In this document: piece after piece, positions 26,477-35,865 of the stretch
How positions within the stretch are numbered: position 1 is the first letter of the stretch
Layout of the letters: each line of letters starts with the position of its first letter
From: Propionibacteriaceae bacterium
GTDB taxonomy: Bacteria; Actinomycetota; Actinomycetes; Propionibacteriales; Propionibacteriaceae
Length of the DNA: 64,000 nucleotides
Reading direction: 5' to 3'
NCBI GenBank assembly: GCA_031285845.1
Contig: JAITVK010000028.1
Span: 1-64,000 of the forward strand
The notes under the pieces: generated by a model
What the model saw: only the letters and a program-made list of their open reading frames with translations
What the model was told of the DNA's origin: nothing
The model's database searches: none
Made by a program: the position numbers and the translations under genes

Positions 26477-27442
26477 GTGGCACGATCCAAACCCCGCTCC
26501 GTAGAGGAGCGCCGACGTGAAATCATCGCGGCCACTTTACCATTGATTGAACAAGATGGTCTCTCAATTTCAACCAAGCGGATCGCTGACGCCGCAGGGA
26601 TCGCAGAAGGCACGGTCTTTCGCGCCTTCCCGACGAAAGAAGCGCTCCTGAAAGACGCGCTGACCTCTTATCTCGATCCGACAGACTCGATCGCGGCCAT
26701 CAACGCCATTGACCGCAGTCTCACGCTGGAGGACAAAGTGGCCCGCGTCGTCGAGATCGTCTGGGCGTCGGCCTCGCGCATCCACATCATGATGATGGCG
26801 TTGCATCGTCAGCGACGCGACGCCAGCCATCTCGACGCGGACCGCGGCGCGTGGTCCGATGATCGCCGCGACTGGGCGACCGGCGGCGACCCTTGGTGCG
26901 ATGAGGACGACCCCGAATCCTCAGACCATCGCTCCACGTCGCGCACGTCCCCCGCGCGCACTCAATCCCCCGACCGTCGCTCGCCGTACACCACGTCCGC
27001 CCTGCGCTCTCGATTGGCCGACCCCGGTGTGTCCACCCGCCTGACCGCCAACTTCGCTGAGTCAACCCGAACCGTCGCGGCTTCGGATCGACCCGTCGGG
27101 GCCCCTCGCCGACCCGTTGCGACCTCTGACCGAACCGTCGCCGAGCCCGACAGCCTCGCGGCGCCCAGTCAAGCCCCCGTCTCCGGCTCCTGGCATGTCC
27201 ACGCGACCCATCCGTTCCGGCGTCAGACGGCCGCTTTCCGTGATGCGATCGCTGATGTGCTGGTCGCGAACCGTGAAGACTTGGCTGTCGATCCGGTCGA
27301 GGCCGCGTCGTACCTTTTCACGACCAGTATGGCGTCGGTGATGATGGCCGAGGCGATGCCCATGAGTCAGCAAATGCTGGTGTCGCTGACACTGCGTGCC
27401 GTGAGGGGCGTCGCTCCCCTCCATGTTAGGGAAGGAAGCTGA
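26477..27442 (+). CDS. TetR-family regulator with a long disordered insert
   Basis: A 321-residue regulator, far longer than the usual 190-220. The N-terminal HTH is clear (ERRREIIAATLPLIE, TKRIADAAGIAEGTVFRAF). Residues about 112-240 are low-complexity, rich in Arg, Ser, Thr, Pro and Asp, with repeats such as RPVGAPRRPVATSDR. The last 80 residues return to a helical ligand-domain pattern (FRDAIADVLVANRE, AASYLFTTSM). It is adjacent to the ABC exporter pair by one base, so it probably represses them and itself through the palindrome at 26443-26462. Confidence 0.83.
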   Translation: MARSKPRSVEERRREIIAATLPLIEQDGLSISTKRIADAAGIAEGTVFRAFPTKEALLKDALTSYLDPTDSIAAINAIDRSLTLEDKVARVVEIVWASASRIHIMMMALHRQRRDASHLDADRGAWSDDRRDWATGGDPWCDEDDPESSDHRSTSRTSPARTQSPDRRSPYTTSALRSRLADPGVSTRLTANFAESTRTVAASDRPVGAPRRPVATSDRTVAEPDSLAAPSQAPVSGSWHVHATHPFRRQTAAFRDAIADVLVANREDLAVDPVEAASYLFTTSMASVMMAEAMPMSQQMLVSLTLRAVRGVAPLHVREGS

Positions 27443-29188
27443 ATGAAGAGCCCTCTGAATCGGATGATCCTCCGATTCATCAAGCCGTACTGGCTATGGT
27501 TCCTGGTCGTCGTGATCCTGCAATTCGGCGCCACGATCGCCGGCTTGGAGTTGCCGACGCTGAACGCCGACATCATCAACAACGGTGTCATCACTGGCGA
27601 TATCGGCTATATCTGGCGTTTCGGCGGTTACATGCTGGCCGTCTCGGTCACGCAGATGATCTGCCAGATCTTGGCCGTCTATTTCGGCGCCCGTCTGGCG
27701 ATGTCTTTCGGTCGTGACGCGCGCAGCACCTTGTTCGCCCATGTGCTCAGCTTCTCGTCGCGCGAGGTCAACAAGTTCGGCGCGCCGTCGCTGATCACCC
27801 GCAACACCAATGACGTCCAGCAGGTGCAGATGCTCGTGCTCATGACGTGTGCCATCATTTTGGGCGCGCCGATCACCATGGTCGGCGGCATCGTCATGGC
27901 GCTTCGGACCAGTTGGGAGTTGTCGTGGATCATCCTGGCGGCCGTGATCGTCCTCGGCGCGCTGGCAGGCTTCATCCTGGTGAAGATGGGCCCCCTGTTC
28001 GCGTCGATGCAGACCCGCATCGACACCGTCAACCGGGTTCTGCGCGAACACATCAGTGGCATCCGCGTCGTACGAGCTTTCGTCCGTGAGCCGTACGAAG
28101 CCCAGCGTTTCGGCAAAGCCAACTCCGATTTGATGGACACCGGCATCGGGGTCGGACGTCTGATGATGACGATGTTCCCCCTGGTTTTCTTCATTTTGAA
28201 CCTGTCACAGGTCGCGGTCATGTGGTACGGCGCGCAGCGCATCGACATCGGCGACCTCCAGATCGGGTCGCTGACCGCGTTCATCACCTACCTGATGCAG
28301 ATCTTGATGTCGGTCATGATGGCGACGATGATGATCATCATGGTTCCGCGGGCGTCGGTCTGCGCCAAGCGGATCATGGAGGTGCTCGACCAACAGTCGA
28401 CGGTCGTTCCGCCGACGAATCCGGTCACCTCGCTGCCGAAGATCGGGGATGTCCGCTTCGACGCGGTGGCGTTCCGCTATTCCGGGGCAGCCGAACCGGT
28501 CATCTCGAACATCACTTTCACGATGAGCCCGGGCAAGACCACCGCGATCATCGGAGCGACCGGATCGGGCAAGACCACCTTGGTCAACCTGGTTCCGCGG
28601 TTGTACGACCCGACGGCCGGCACGGTGTCGATCTCTGGAGTCGACATCCGTCAGATCGACGAGGATGTCTTGTGGTCGAAAATCGGGTTGGTGCCCCAGA
28701 AGCCGTACTTGTTCTCTGGAACGGTGGCGAGCAATCTGAGGTATGGCAATCCGAAAGCCACCGATGAGGAGTTGTGGGGCGCGCTGCGGGTCGCCCAGGC
28801 CGAGGATTTCGTCCAAGAGATGCCCGGCAAGTTGGACGAGCCGATCGCTCAGGGTGGAACCAATGTCTCTGGTGGTCAGCGGCAGCGATTGAGCATCGCG
28901 CGGGCGTTGGTGAAGAAACCCGCGATCTATGTGTTTGACGACTCCTTCTCCGCTTTGGATGTGGCCACGGACGCGCGTCTGCGGGCCGCGCTACTCGAAG
29001 AGACCGAGGACGCCATCGTGATGATCGTCGCCCAACGGGTGTCGACCATCCGTCATGCCGACACCATCATCGTGTTGGAGAACGGAACGATCGTGGGCAG
29101 CGGAACCCACGAGGAATTGTTGGAGACCTGCGAGACCTACCAAGAGATCGTGGAGTCGCAGATGACCGCTGAGGAGGCGCTGGCATGA
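27443..29188 (+). CDS. ABC multidrug exporter half-transporter A (degenerate site)
   Basis: A 581-residue export protein with six membrane segments (about 15-310) and a nucleotide-binding domain. Walker A is GATGSGKTT near 375, the signature NVSGGQRQR and the Walker B region VFDDSFSALD. The catalytic Glu after Walker B is replaced by Asp (FDDS), the mark of the non-hydrolysing site in heterodimeric exporters (BmrC/TM287 type). The stop overlaps the partner start by four bases. With the 29185 protein it should form one drug or lipid exporter controlled by the TetR upstream. Confidence 0.9.
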   Translation: MKSPLNRMILRFIKPYWLWFLVVVILQFGATIAGLELPTLNADIINNGVITGDIGYIWRFGGYMLAVSVTQMICQILAVYFGARLAMSFGRDARSTLFAHVLSFSSREVNKFGAPSLITRNTNDVQQVQMLVLMTCAIILGAPITMVGGIVMALRTSWELSWIILAAVIVLGALAGFILVKMGPLFASMQTRIDTVNRVLREHISGIRVVRAFVREPYEAQRFGKANSDLMDTGIGVGRLMMTMFPLVFFILNLSQVAVMWYGAQRIDIGDLQIGSLTAFITYLMQILMSVMMATMMIIMVPRASVCAKRIMEVLDQQSTVVPPTNPVTSLPKIGDVRFDAVAFRYSGAAEPVISNITFTMSPGKTTAIIGATGSGKTTLVNLVPRLYDPTAGTVSISGVDIRQIDEDVLWSKIGLVPQKPYLFSGTVASNLRYGNPKATDEELWGALRVAQAEDFVQEMPGKLDEPIAQGGTNVSGGQRQRLSIARALVKKPAIYVFDDSFSALDVATDARLRAALLEETEDAIVMIVAQRVSTIRHADTIIVLENGTIVGSGTHEELLETCETYQEIVESQMTAEEALA

Positions 29189-31377
29189 GTCGAAAAGCAG
29201 CCAACGACAGTGTCGGTTCGAGCCAGTCCGGCTCGAACCAGGCCGTCGACGAGACGACCGAGTCGTCAACCGTGCAGACAGCGCCACCCGTGTCGCCCGC
29301 GCCGACCAAGGGCTCGAAGAAAACCCAGAAGTCGAATGAGCGGCCGAAGTACGGTCCCCAGACTCATCGTGGCGGTCATGGGCCGATGATGGGTCACGGT
29401 CCGGCCGAGAAAGCGCTTAATTTCGGACCGAGCCTCAAGCGCCTGTTGTCGTATCTCAGACCGGAGCGAGTCCGACTGATCGTGGTCCTCGTCGTCGGTG
29501 TGATCGGCGTGGCGCTGAACGTCTACGGTCCCAAGTTGCTCGGTCGAGCCACCGACACCATCTTCTCCGGCGTGATCGGAACCCTGATCGGCAACCAGTT
29601 GAAGGATCCGAAGTTCCAGGCCGCTTTGCCTCAGATCTGCGCCCAACTGGGCTGCGATCCGGCGAACCTGACCAAAGATGACGTCATGAGGCTGGTCGAC
29701 GCCATGGCTCAAATGCCCGCTGGCCAGGCCCCCGAGATCCCCAGCCAAGTGGTCGACATGATCTCCGGAGTCGATTTCACTCCCGGGGTCGGCATCGACT
29801 TCCATCAGTTGATGATCGTCATTTTCACGGCCGTCGGGTTGTATGTCGTGTCAGCGTTGATGATGATCGTCATGGGCTGGGTCCTCAACGGCATCGTGCA
29901 GCGCACGGTGTTCACGATGCGTCAGCAGGTGTCGGCCAAGTTGGACACCCTGCCCCTGTCGTACTTCGACCGTCAGCCGCGGGGCGAACTGTTGAGCCGT
30001 GTCACCAACGACATAGACAACATCGCCCAGTCGTTGCAGCAGACGTTGCAGCAGGTCGTTCAGTCGGTGTTGATGGTGCTCGGCGTGTTGATCATGATGT
30101 TGACGATCTCGCCGCTGCTGACCGTCGTGGCCGTCGTCACCATCCCGGTGTCGATCATCGCGGTGATGCAGATCGCCAAGCGGTCGCAGAAGAAGTTCAC
30201 CGCGATGTGGGCCGACACCGGCCACCTCAACGGTCAAGTGGAAGAGGCCTACACCGGCCACGCGTTGGTCAAAGTCTTTGGACGCCACCGCGAGGTCGAG
30301 GAGCAGTTCGGTCAGCAGAATCAGCAGTTGTACGAAGCGGCCTTCGGCGCCCAGTTCCTGTCGAGCATCATCATGCCTGTCATGGGGTTCATCTCGAACT
30401 TGGGGTACGTCGTGATCGCCGTCGTCGGCGGCCTGCGTGTCGCCAGTGGCGCTACCTCGCTCGGTGACGTCCAGGCGTTCATCCAATACTCGCGGCAGTT
30501 CACCCAGCCGATCAACCAGATCGCGTCGATGATGAACCTGCTGCAGTCGGGCGTCGCTTCGGCCGAGCGCGTCTTCGAGGTGCTCGACGAACCGGAGCAG
30601 ACCCCCGATGGCACCGCTTCGTTGCCTGATCCGTTGGAAGGACGGGTTGATTTCAGCCACGTCGCGTTCTCGTACGAAGCGGACAAGCCGTTGATCACGG
30701 ATCTGTCGCTGACCGCCGAACCGGGCCAGACGGTGGCGATCGTCGGTCCGACCGGCGCGGGCAAGACCACCTTGGTGAATCTGTTGATGCGGTTCTACGA
30801 CATCACGGCCGGCGACATCGCCTTGGATGGCGTCGACACGGTGACAGTGCCCAGGTCTCAGTTGCGCGGCGAGGTCGGGATGGTGTTGCAGGACACCTGG
30901 CTGTTCCATGGCACGATCCGTGACAACATCGCCTACGGTCGGCCCGACGCCAGTGAGGACGAGATTATGGCGGCGGCAAAAGCAACGTACGTTGATCGAT
31001 TCGTCCGCTCACTGCCTGATGGGTATGACACGGTGATCGACGAAGAGGGTTCGAACGTGTCGGCTGGAGAGAAACAGTTGTTGACGATCGCGCGCGCTTT
31101 CTTGGCCGACCCGTCGATTCTGATTCTGGACGAGGCCACCAGTTCGGTCGACACTCGAACCGAGGTGTTGGTTCAGCGGGCGATGGGTGCGCTGCGCAAG
31201 GATCGTACCTCGTTCGTCATCGCTCACCGGCTGAGCACGATTCGTGACGCCGACACGATCTTAGTCATGGAGCACGGCGACATCGTCGAGCAAGGAAACC
31301 ATGTTCAGTTGTTGGAGGCCAAAGGCGCGTACTACACGCTGTACCAGTCCCAGTTCGCTGGAGCTGAGCAGGAGTAG
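29185..31377 (+). CDS. ABC multidrug exporter half-transporter B (canonical site)
   Basis: A 730-residue export protein, longer than the usual 580-600. Residues 1-85 are a polar Ser/Thr/Lys-rich cytoplasmic extension. After the first membrane segment there is an extra loop of about 85 residues (near 130-215) with two Cys (PQICAQLGCDP) facing outward. The nucleotide-binding domain has Walker A GPTGAGKTT, signature NVSAGEKQL and Walker B LILDEATSSVD with the catalytic Glu present. It is the partner of the 27443 protein, and its operon ends in the strong terminator at 31453-31503. Confidence 0.9.
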   Translation: MSRKAANDSVGSSQSGSNQAVDETTESSTVQTAPPVSPAPTKGSKKTQKSNERPKYGPQTHRGGHGPMMGHGPAEKALNFGPSLKRLLSYLRPERVRLIVVLVVGVIGVALNVYGPKLLGRATDTIFSGVIGTLIGNQLKDPKFQAALPQICAQLGCDPANLTKDDVMRLVDAMAQMPAGQAPEIPSQVVDMISGVDFTPGVGIDFHQLMIVIFTAVGLYVVSALMMIVMGWVLNGIVQRTVFTMRQQVSAKLDTLPLSYFDRQPRGELLSRVTNDIDNIAQSLQQTLQQVVQSVLMVLGVLIMMLTISPLLTVVAVVTIPVSIIAVMQIAKRSQKKFTAMWADTGHLNGQVEEAYTGHALVKVFGRHREVEEQFGQQNQQLYEAAFGAQFLSSIIMPVMGFISNLGYVVIAVVGGLRVASGATSLGDVQAFIQYSRQFTQPINQIASMMNLLQSGVASAERVFEVLDEPEQTPDGTASLPDPLEGRVDFSHVAFSYEADKPLITDLSLTAEPGQTVAIVGPTGAGKTTLVNLLMRFYDITAGDIALDGVDTVTVPRSQLRGEVGMVLQDTWLFHGTIRDNIAYGRPDASEDEIMAAAKATYVDRFVRSLPDGYDTVIDEEGSNVSAGEKQLLTIARAFLADPSILILDEATSSVDTRTEVLVQRAMGALRKDRTSFVIAHRLSTIRDADTILVMEHGDIVEQGNHVQLLEAKGAYYTLYQSQFAGAEQE

Positions 31378-31452
31378 AATGGTACGCGTCGCGAAAGCGA
31401 TGAGGTACGGGGTTTTCCACAGACGCCGTACCAGTGTTCAGGGGATGACTAT

Positions 31453-31503
31453 CCAATGACAAAAGGCCCCCGTCCGGGAGAGACGGGGGCCTTTTGTCAT
31501 TGG
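31453..31503. terminator. Bidirectional hairpin terminator
   Basis: A perfect inverted repeat of 22 bases (31453-31474 and 31482-31503) around a seven-base loop. The GC core GGCCCCCGTC / GACGGGGGCC is flanked by AAAA and TTTT, so it can work for the exporter operon from the left and for the small HTH gene reading from the right. Confidence 0.88.
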
Positions 31504-31520
31504 TCAGGTCAGGTTGCCTG

Positions 31521-31775
31521 TCAGGCGGTGACGCGCAGGTACTTCTGGCGAGCGCCCTGCGGCGACACGCCAAGACCGGCCGCGATCGCGACCCAGGAAT
31601 AGCCGTCGGCGCGAGCCCGGATCACCGCGTCGTCCAGGTTGCCCTGAGCGGTGGACGCAGCTTGCTTGAGGTTCTGGATGTTCTGCAGGACGCTGGAAGC
31701 CCGCAGGGCTTCCTGTCCGCGCGCGCGATTCTTCTCGCTCGCGCTCATGACAACCTTCTGGTCATTGATATCCAC
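31521..31775 (-). CDS. Small helix-turn-helix protein
   Basis: An 84-residue protein. The C-terminal half holds an HTH-like segment (DGYSWVAIAAGLGVSPQGARQKYL); the N-terminal half is helical and charged. The GTG at 31775 has GGAG seven bases upstream; an internal ATG at 31748 would shorten it by nine residues. Similar short HTH proteins occur in many actinobacteria. It stands alone between a shared terminator and the divergent O-antigen-ligase-like gene. Its target is unknown. Confidence 0.75.
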   Translation of the reverse strand: MDINDQKVVMSASEKNRARGQEALRASSVLQNIQNLKQAASTAQGNLDDAVIRARADGYSWVAIAAGLGVSPQGARQKYLRVTA

Positions 31776-31908
31776 AATTATCTCCGTGTTCTTCTAGAGG
31801 TTGGGGACTGAGTGTGTCTTGTGTGAACTCAGCCTTGGGGGGTAAAGCGTATCCAACACTTCCTGTCGATCAGCTTAGACTAGAATCTCCTAGGAGGAAA
31901 CCTTAGTT

Positions 31909-33390
31909 ATGAGATTTCGAGTAAGTCCAATTCCACGCGGACCAGAAGGGACACCCGGTCCTTGGGCTTTGGCTCATTCACTGACTAAGCCGGTTTACTT
32001 GGCAACGCAAAGAGCAACACCTCGCTGGGTTGGATGGATACTTATCACATTACCAAGCTTAGCATTGTTAGGGTCGTGGATGCTAGGGAAGTTTCCGATT
32101 TTTCATATCGTGGTGATTTCTCTGTGTATAGTCGCCATTTGGGACTGGACTCGCTACTTTGATCGCTCTCGTACGCTGTTCTGCATCGCCGGGCTGAGCG
32201 TGGCCCTGCTCGTGTCTGCCACGGTGGCCACCCTCGTTCATCATCCCCAGACCCCAGCCCTGGTCGACCAAGGTTTGGCGGGCGTCGCGCTCATCGGGCT
32301 GACCTTGGCCTTGGTCCAGTTATATCGCAGCGAGCAGACCGTGTTGACCATCATCCGAGGGTGGATGTACGCCGTGGCCATCCTTGCTGTCCTCGCCGCC
32401 TACCAGGGCCTGACCTCCGATCGGCCGGTGTTGAACGGACCTCTGCCGTCGGCGGCCTACCTCGCCAGCGCGATGGTGGTCGGTGTCCTGTTGATGCCGA
32501 TCGGCTTCGCGCTGGAGAAAGACCACCGGCTGCGGTGGACGTACCCCTGCATCGCGGTGTTGGCGACCTGGGTGGCCTGGACGACCCATCGCAGTGTCGC
32601 CCTTGGCTGCTGCCTGATCGTGCTCGTCATCTGGCTGGCGACCTTCCACTGGCTCACCGCCTCGATCTTGACCGTCATCACGGTCGCCGGGATCGCGGTG
32701 TTCCGACGCTACCTGCCGCTACGCTTCGCCGACGTCGGCATGGAACCGCCGCTGGACGCCAGTGTCCACGCCCATCTGATCGGGGTTGGCTGGCGAATCT
32801 TGGTCGACTCCCACTTCTTGGGCGTCGGACCGGGCGGATTGGCCGACGTCTGGCCCGAGGCCTGGTCGGCCTACACCGGACCGTACTCCGCTTTCATCGA
32901 ACTGACGTCGCAGTACGGCCTCGGCGTCGGCGTGGTGGTGATGTGCGCGCTGCTCGGGGCGTTGGTGTGGTGTGTCAAACGGTTGTGGGCGACGCGTGGT
33001 CAACCGCTGCGCTCGGCCGATAGAGCGGGGGCGGTCTGGCTCGCGGTCATGATTGTGATGGCTCCGGTCACCACCTCGATTCAGGCCCACTGGCTGAGCT
33101 TTCCCCTGTCGGCGTTGGCCGTGGCGACCTGGGCGATGTTGGCCCGCCACATCGAATCGCCCCAAGGCCGGGCGCTGCTGTGGTCAGCCGGACCAAGCGC
33201 CGCTGAAGAAACGATTGGCCCACCACAGTTCACATCCGATGATGATGGCGAAACCGACCAAGAAGCCGATTCGGCGCAGACGGTTCGGCCCGGGCTGAGC
33301 GAGGCGTCCGGCGACAGCGGCCAGACCGAGACACAACGGATACCACGTGATCATCGAACGGGCGAGCGAGATCAGCCAAGCTTGGGATGA
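31909..33390 (+). CDS. O-antigen ligase / Wzy_C-like membrane protein
   Basis: A 493-residue protein with about ten hydrophobic segments. The family signature HFLGVGPGGLADVW lies near residue 303 in a large external loop, as in WaaL/Wzy_C proteins that join or polymerise glycan chains. AGGAGGAAA at 31890-31898 supports ATG 31909. The first 85 or so codons are clearly AT-richer than the rest (change near 32155). The last 69 codons overlap the convergent gene and read as a polar tail that may be only a shadow of it. The glycan is not known; the neighbours are mannosyltransferase-like. Confidence 0.75.
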   Translation: MRFRVSPIPRGPEGTPGPWALAHSLTKPVYLATQRATPRWVGWILITLPSLALLGSWMLGKFPIFHIVVISLCIVAIWDWTRYFDRSRTLFCIAGLSVALLVSATVATLVHHPQTPALVDQGLAGVALIGLTLALVQLYRSEQTVLTIIRGWMYAVAILAVLAAYQGLTSDRPVLNGPLPSAAYLASAMVVGVLLMPIGFALEKDHRLRWTYPCIAVLATWVAWTTHRSVALGCCLIVLVIWLATFHWLTASILTVITVAGIAVFRRYLPLRFADVGMEPPLDASVHAHLIGVGWRILVDSHFLGVGPGGLADVWPEAWSAYTGPYSAFIELTSQYGLGVGVVVMCALLGALVWCVKRLWATRGQPLRSADRAGAVWLAVMIVMAPVTTSIQAHWLSFPLSALAVATWAMLARHIESPQGRALLWSAGPSAAEETIGPPQFTSDDDGETDQEADSAQTVRPGLSEASGDSGQTETQRIPRDHRTGERDQPSLG

Positions 33391-34365
33391 GAACGCCACC
33401 AGTTGGACCCCGATCCACGCGGCCCACGGGACTTCGCGGTGCGCCAAACACCAGATGGTCAACAGGACCCCGACCACCCAGGCGAGCAGTTCCCACTGAA
33501 AGATGACGGAGACGGAAGTCAGTGGCGCGGTGATGCCCGCGGCGTCGGCCGTCGCTCGGATAGCCTCCCAAGGCCAGTGGAAACTGCGACCCCAGCCCTG
33601 CGACTGAGCGTCGAACCACGCCGTCCACGAGCCGAAGCGCCATCGCAAGTACGTCACGTACGCGAACAGGGCCAACACGGGAAGGCCCAGCCATTTCAGG
33701 CGCGACCAGAACAGCGACCAGGAACGCGGTCGGGCGAACACCGCCATCAGGACGAGGGTTCCGATGAGGAACAGGCCCGACACCCTGGTCAGGCTCGCCA
33801 GGCAGGCCAAGACTGCGGCCGCGGCCCAGCGACCTTCCATCGCCCGCCAGATCGACCAGAATCCGACAGCGCAGAACAACGCTTCGGTGTAGGGAACGAC
33901 GGTGAAGACCGCCATCGGCGCGAACGACCAGGCTAAGGCGGCGATGGCGCCGGCGACACCGCGACCGGCCATCCGATACAGCGCCCACGCCGCGAACCCA
34001 GAAGCCCCGATCGAGATGAGCGTTCCGGTGACCAGCGGCGGGACGCCGATCAAGCCAAACCCGGCCAACAACGCGGGCAACCCGGGGAAGAAGGCCGCTT
34101 GTGTCAACGTGGTGTAGCCGTGTTCAGCGATGGCGATGTAGTGGACGACGTCCCATTGGATCATGACGTCAGGCAGCGGCCGCGTCGTCACCGCCGACTG
34201 GATCAGCGCGACCAGGATCACCAGCAGGCGTGAGACCAGCCACCCTTGAACCGCCAGCCGACCCGACTGGGCCGGATCGAACAGTGGTCGACGATCGTCA
34301 GTGAGGGCGGGGCTTGTCGTGCGCGCGTGACGAGGAACGTACGACGGATCAGCGGTCGAACTCAC
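33184..34365 (-). CDS. PIG-V-like polyprenol-sugar mannosyltransferase
   Basis: A 393-residue polytopic protein with about ten membrane segments. After the first segment it has WDVVHYIAIAEHGY, matching the conserved WD.HY region of PIG-V-like mannosyltransferases that use a polyprenyl-phosphate donor. It overlaps the upstream GT87-like gene by four bases and the convergent O-antigen-ligase-like gene by 207 bases. The three membrane proteins together suggest assembly of an envelope polysaccharide or lipoglycan; that is inference. Confidence 0.75.
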   Translation of the reverse strand: MSSTADPSYVPRHARTTSPALTDDRRPLFDPAQSGRLAVQGWLVSRLLVILVALIQSAVTTRPLPDVMIQWDVVHYIAIAEHGYTTLTQAAFFPGLPALLAGFGLIGVPPLVTGTLISIGASGFAAWALYRMAGRGVAGAIAALAWSFAPMAVFTVVPYTEALFCAVGFWSIWRAMEGRWAAAAVLACLASLTRVSGLFLIGTLVLMAVFARPRSWSLFWSRLKWLGLPVLALFAYVTYLRWRFGSWTAWFDAQSQGWGRSFHWPWEAIRATADAAGITAPLTSVSVIFQWELLAWVVGVLLTIWCLAHREVPWAAWIGVQLVAFSSQAWLISLARSMITWYPLCLGLAAVAGRLAQPGPNRLRRIGFLVGFAIIIGCELWWANRFFSGAWSG

Positions 34366-35789
34366 TGCTCGCGGACGACCACGGGTTGACGAACCAGCAC
34401 CTCATCGGGAGCCGCCGCCGCAGCGTGGCTGCCGACCTTCGGCTCCGCCCAAGCGCCCCACCGGGCCGGTCGGGCTCCCGTCGGGGTGGCTGAACGGGGA
34501 ACGCTCATGACGTCGCGGATGACTCGCACACTGATCCAGATGGTCGCCGCCAAGCGGATCCAGATCGCGATGATGTAGAACCATGGGGCAGCGCCCAACC
34601 CCATCGTTAGATCGTTGCCGTGCAAGAAAAGCCAGATGGCGACGAAGTAGATCAACTCGGCGACACTGAACACGCTCAGGTCTAGGATTTTGGGTCTGAC
34701 CAGGACGAGCAGCGGCAACAGCCACAGAACATACTGCGGGGAATAGACCAGGTTGCCGACGATCATGATGACCACGGCCAGGAAAGCGATCTGTTCCGGA
34801 CTGGGTGCCGCCGGGGCAGCGAAGATCAGGATCGCCAGACCGAGGTACGCCACGATCATGAGCAGACGCGACCAGACGATCGGATGTCCAGTGTCGAATC
34901 CGGCCAGGCTGAGCGAATACCACAAGGATCCCAGATCGGCTCCACGCCCGGAGTTGTAGGTGTAGAACGTCGCCCAGCCGTCCCACTGCGCCACCATCAC
35001 CGGGATGTTGACCAGTAGCCAGGTCGCGGCGGCCGAACCGGCCATGATCGCCCACTTCTTGAGCTCAGCCAGACTGTGGCGGTTGTCCCGACGCAGGCAT
35101 ACGACCACCAGTGCCCCGATGATGACGATCGGATAGAGTTTGGCCGCGACCCCCAGACCCCACAGGATTCCAGCCTGAGCCGTTTTGTCGTTCTTCCAGG
35201 CCACCAGACCGGCCATGACCAGGGCGACAGGCAGCAGATCCCAATTGATCAGCCCGGTCGTCCACACCGCCGGCGCGATCGCGGCCAACATCGCCAAACC
35301 GGGACTGTTCGGCGCCAGTTTGAGCAGTGAGCGGATCATCCACAGCAGACAGATGAACAACCCCACCGCGTTGATCGCGAAATAGATGTTCATATTGTCG
35401 ACCATCTGCTGGCCGGAGATGCCTTCGGTGGTGTTCGCCCCGAACAGTCGTCCCAGTCCGTTAGCCAGCCCTGCGAAGTATCCGGTCAACACGGGATACT
35501 CCCACTGTGCCGAGGCGTACGGCAATGCGCCGGTGGCCTGCCCGCGGCTGAAGTACAGCGACGTGATGTCTGAGTAGCACATCCATCCGAAACGGTCCGG
35601 GTTCGACGAGGCGTCGACGTAGCGGCAGGGCAGTTGTCGTAGCATCGTCACGATCCACGAGATCGTCGCCAGGAGGTACGCCCAGGCGGGGGCGGACGTG
35701 ATTCGCCCGTCAGCGCCTGGCTTCAGCGGGGCGATGATGTCGGTGAAAAACGCCTTCCAGGCGGGAGTTGCTGCGTGGAGGCCGGTCAT
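34362..35789 (-). CDS. GT87/DUF2029-like membrane glycosyltransferase
   Basis: A 475-residue protein with ten to twelve hydrophobic segments. CYSDITSLYFSRGQATG followed by QWEYPVLTG near residues 70-100 is the pattern of actinobacterial GT-C mannosyltransferase-like proteins (DUF2029). It overlaps the PIG-V-like gene by four bases. In mycobacteria a similar gene lies near a DUF5318 gene and a penicillin-binding protein, and DUF5318 is also next to it here. The donor is probably polyprenyl-phosphomannose by family. The acceptor is unknown. Confidence 0.75.
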   Translation of the reverse strand: MTGLHAATPAWKAFFTDIIAPLKPGADGRITSAPAWAYLLATISWIVTMLRQLPCRYVDASSNPDRFGWMCYSDITSLYFSRGQATGALPYASAQWEYPVLTGYFAGLANGLGRLFGANTTEGISGQQMVDNMNIYFAINAVGLFICLLWMIRSLLKLAPNSPGLAMLAAIAPAVWTTGLINWDLLPVALVMAGLVAWKNDKTAQAGILWGLGVAAKLYPIVIIGALVVVCLRRDNRHSLAELKKWAIMAGSAAATWLLVNIPVMVAQWDGWATFYTYNSGRGADLGSLWYSLSLAGFDTGHPIVWSRLLMIVAYLGLAILIFAAPAAPSPEQIAFLAVVIMIVGNLVYSPQYVLWLLPLLVLVRPKILDLSVFSVAELIYFVAIWLFLHGNDLTMGLGAAPWFYIIAIWIRLAATIWISVRVIRDVMSVPRSATPTGARPARWGAWAEPKVGSHAAAAAPDEVLVRQPVVVREQ

Positions 35790-35865
35790 GAGCCCATCTT
35801 AGGGCAAGCGGCAGTTTGATCACCGGCGCGGCGTCGGGGCTGGACTGGTGATAGATCAGCTCAGA

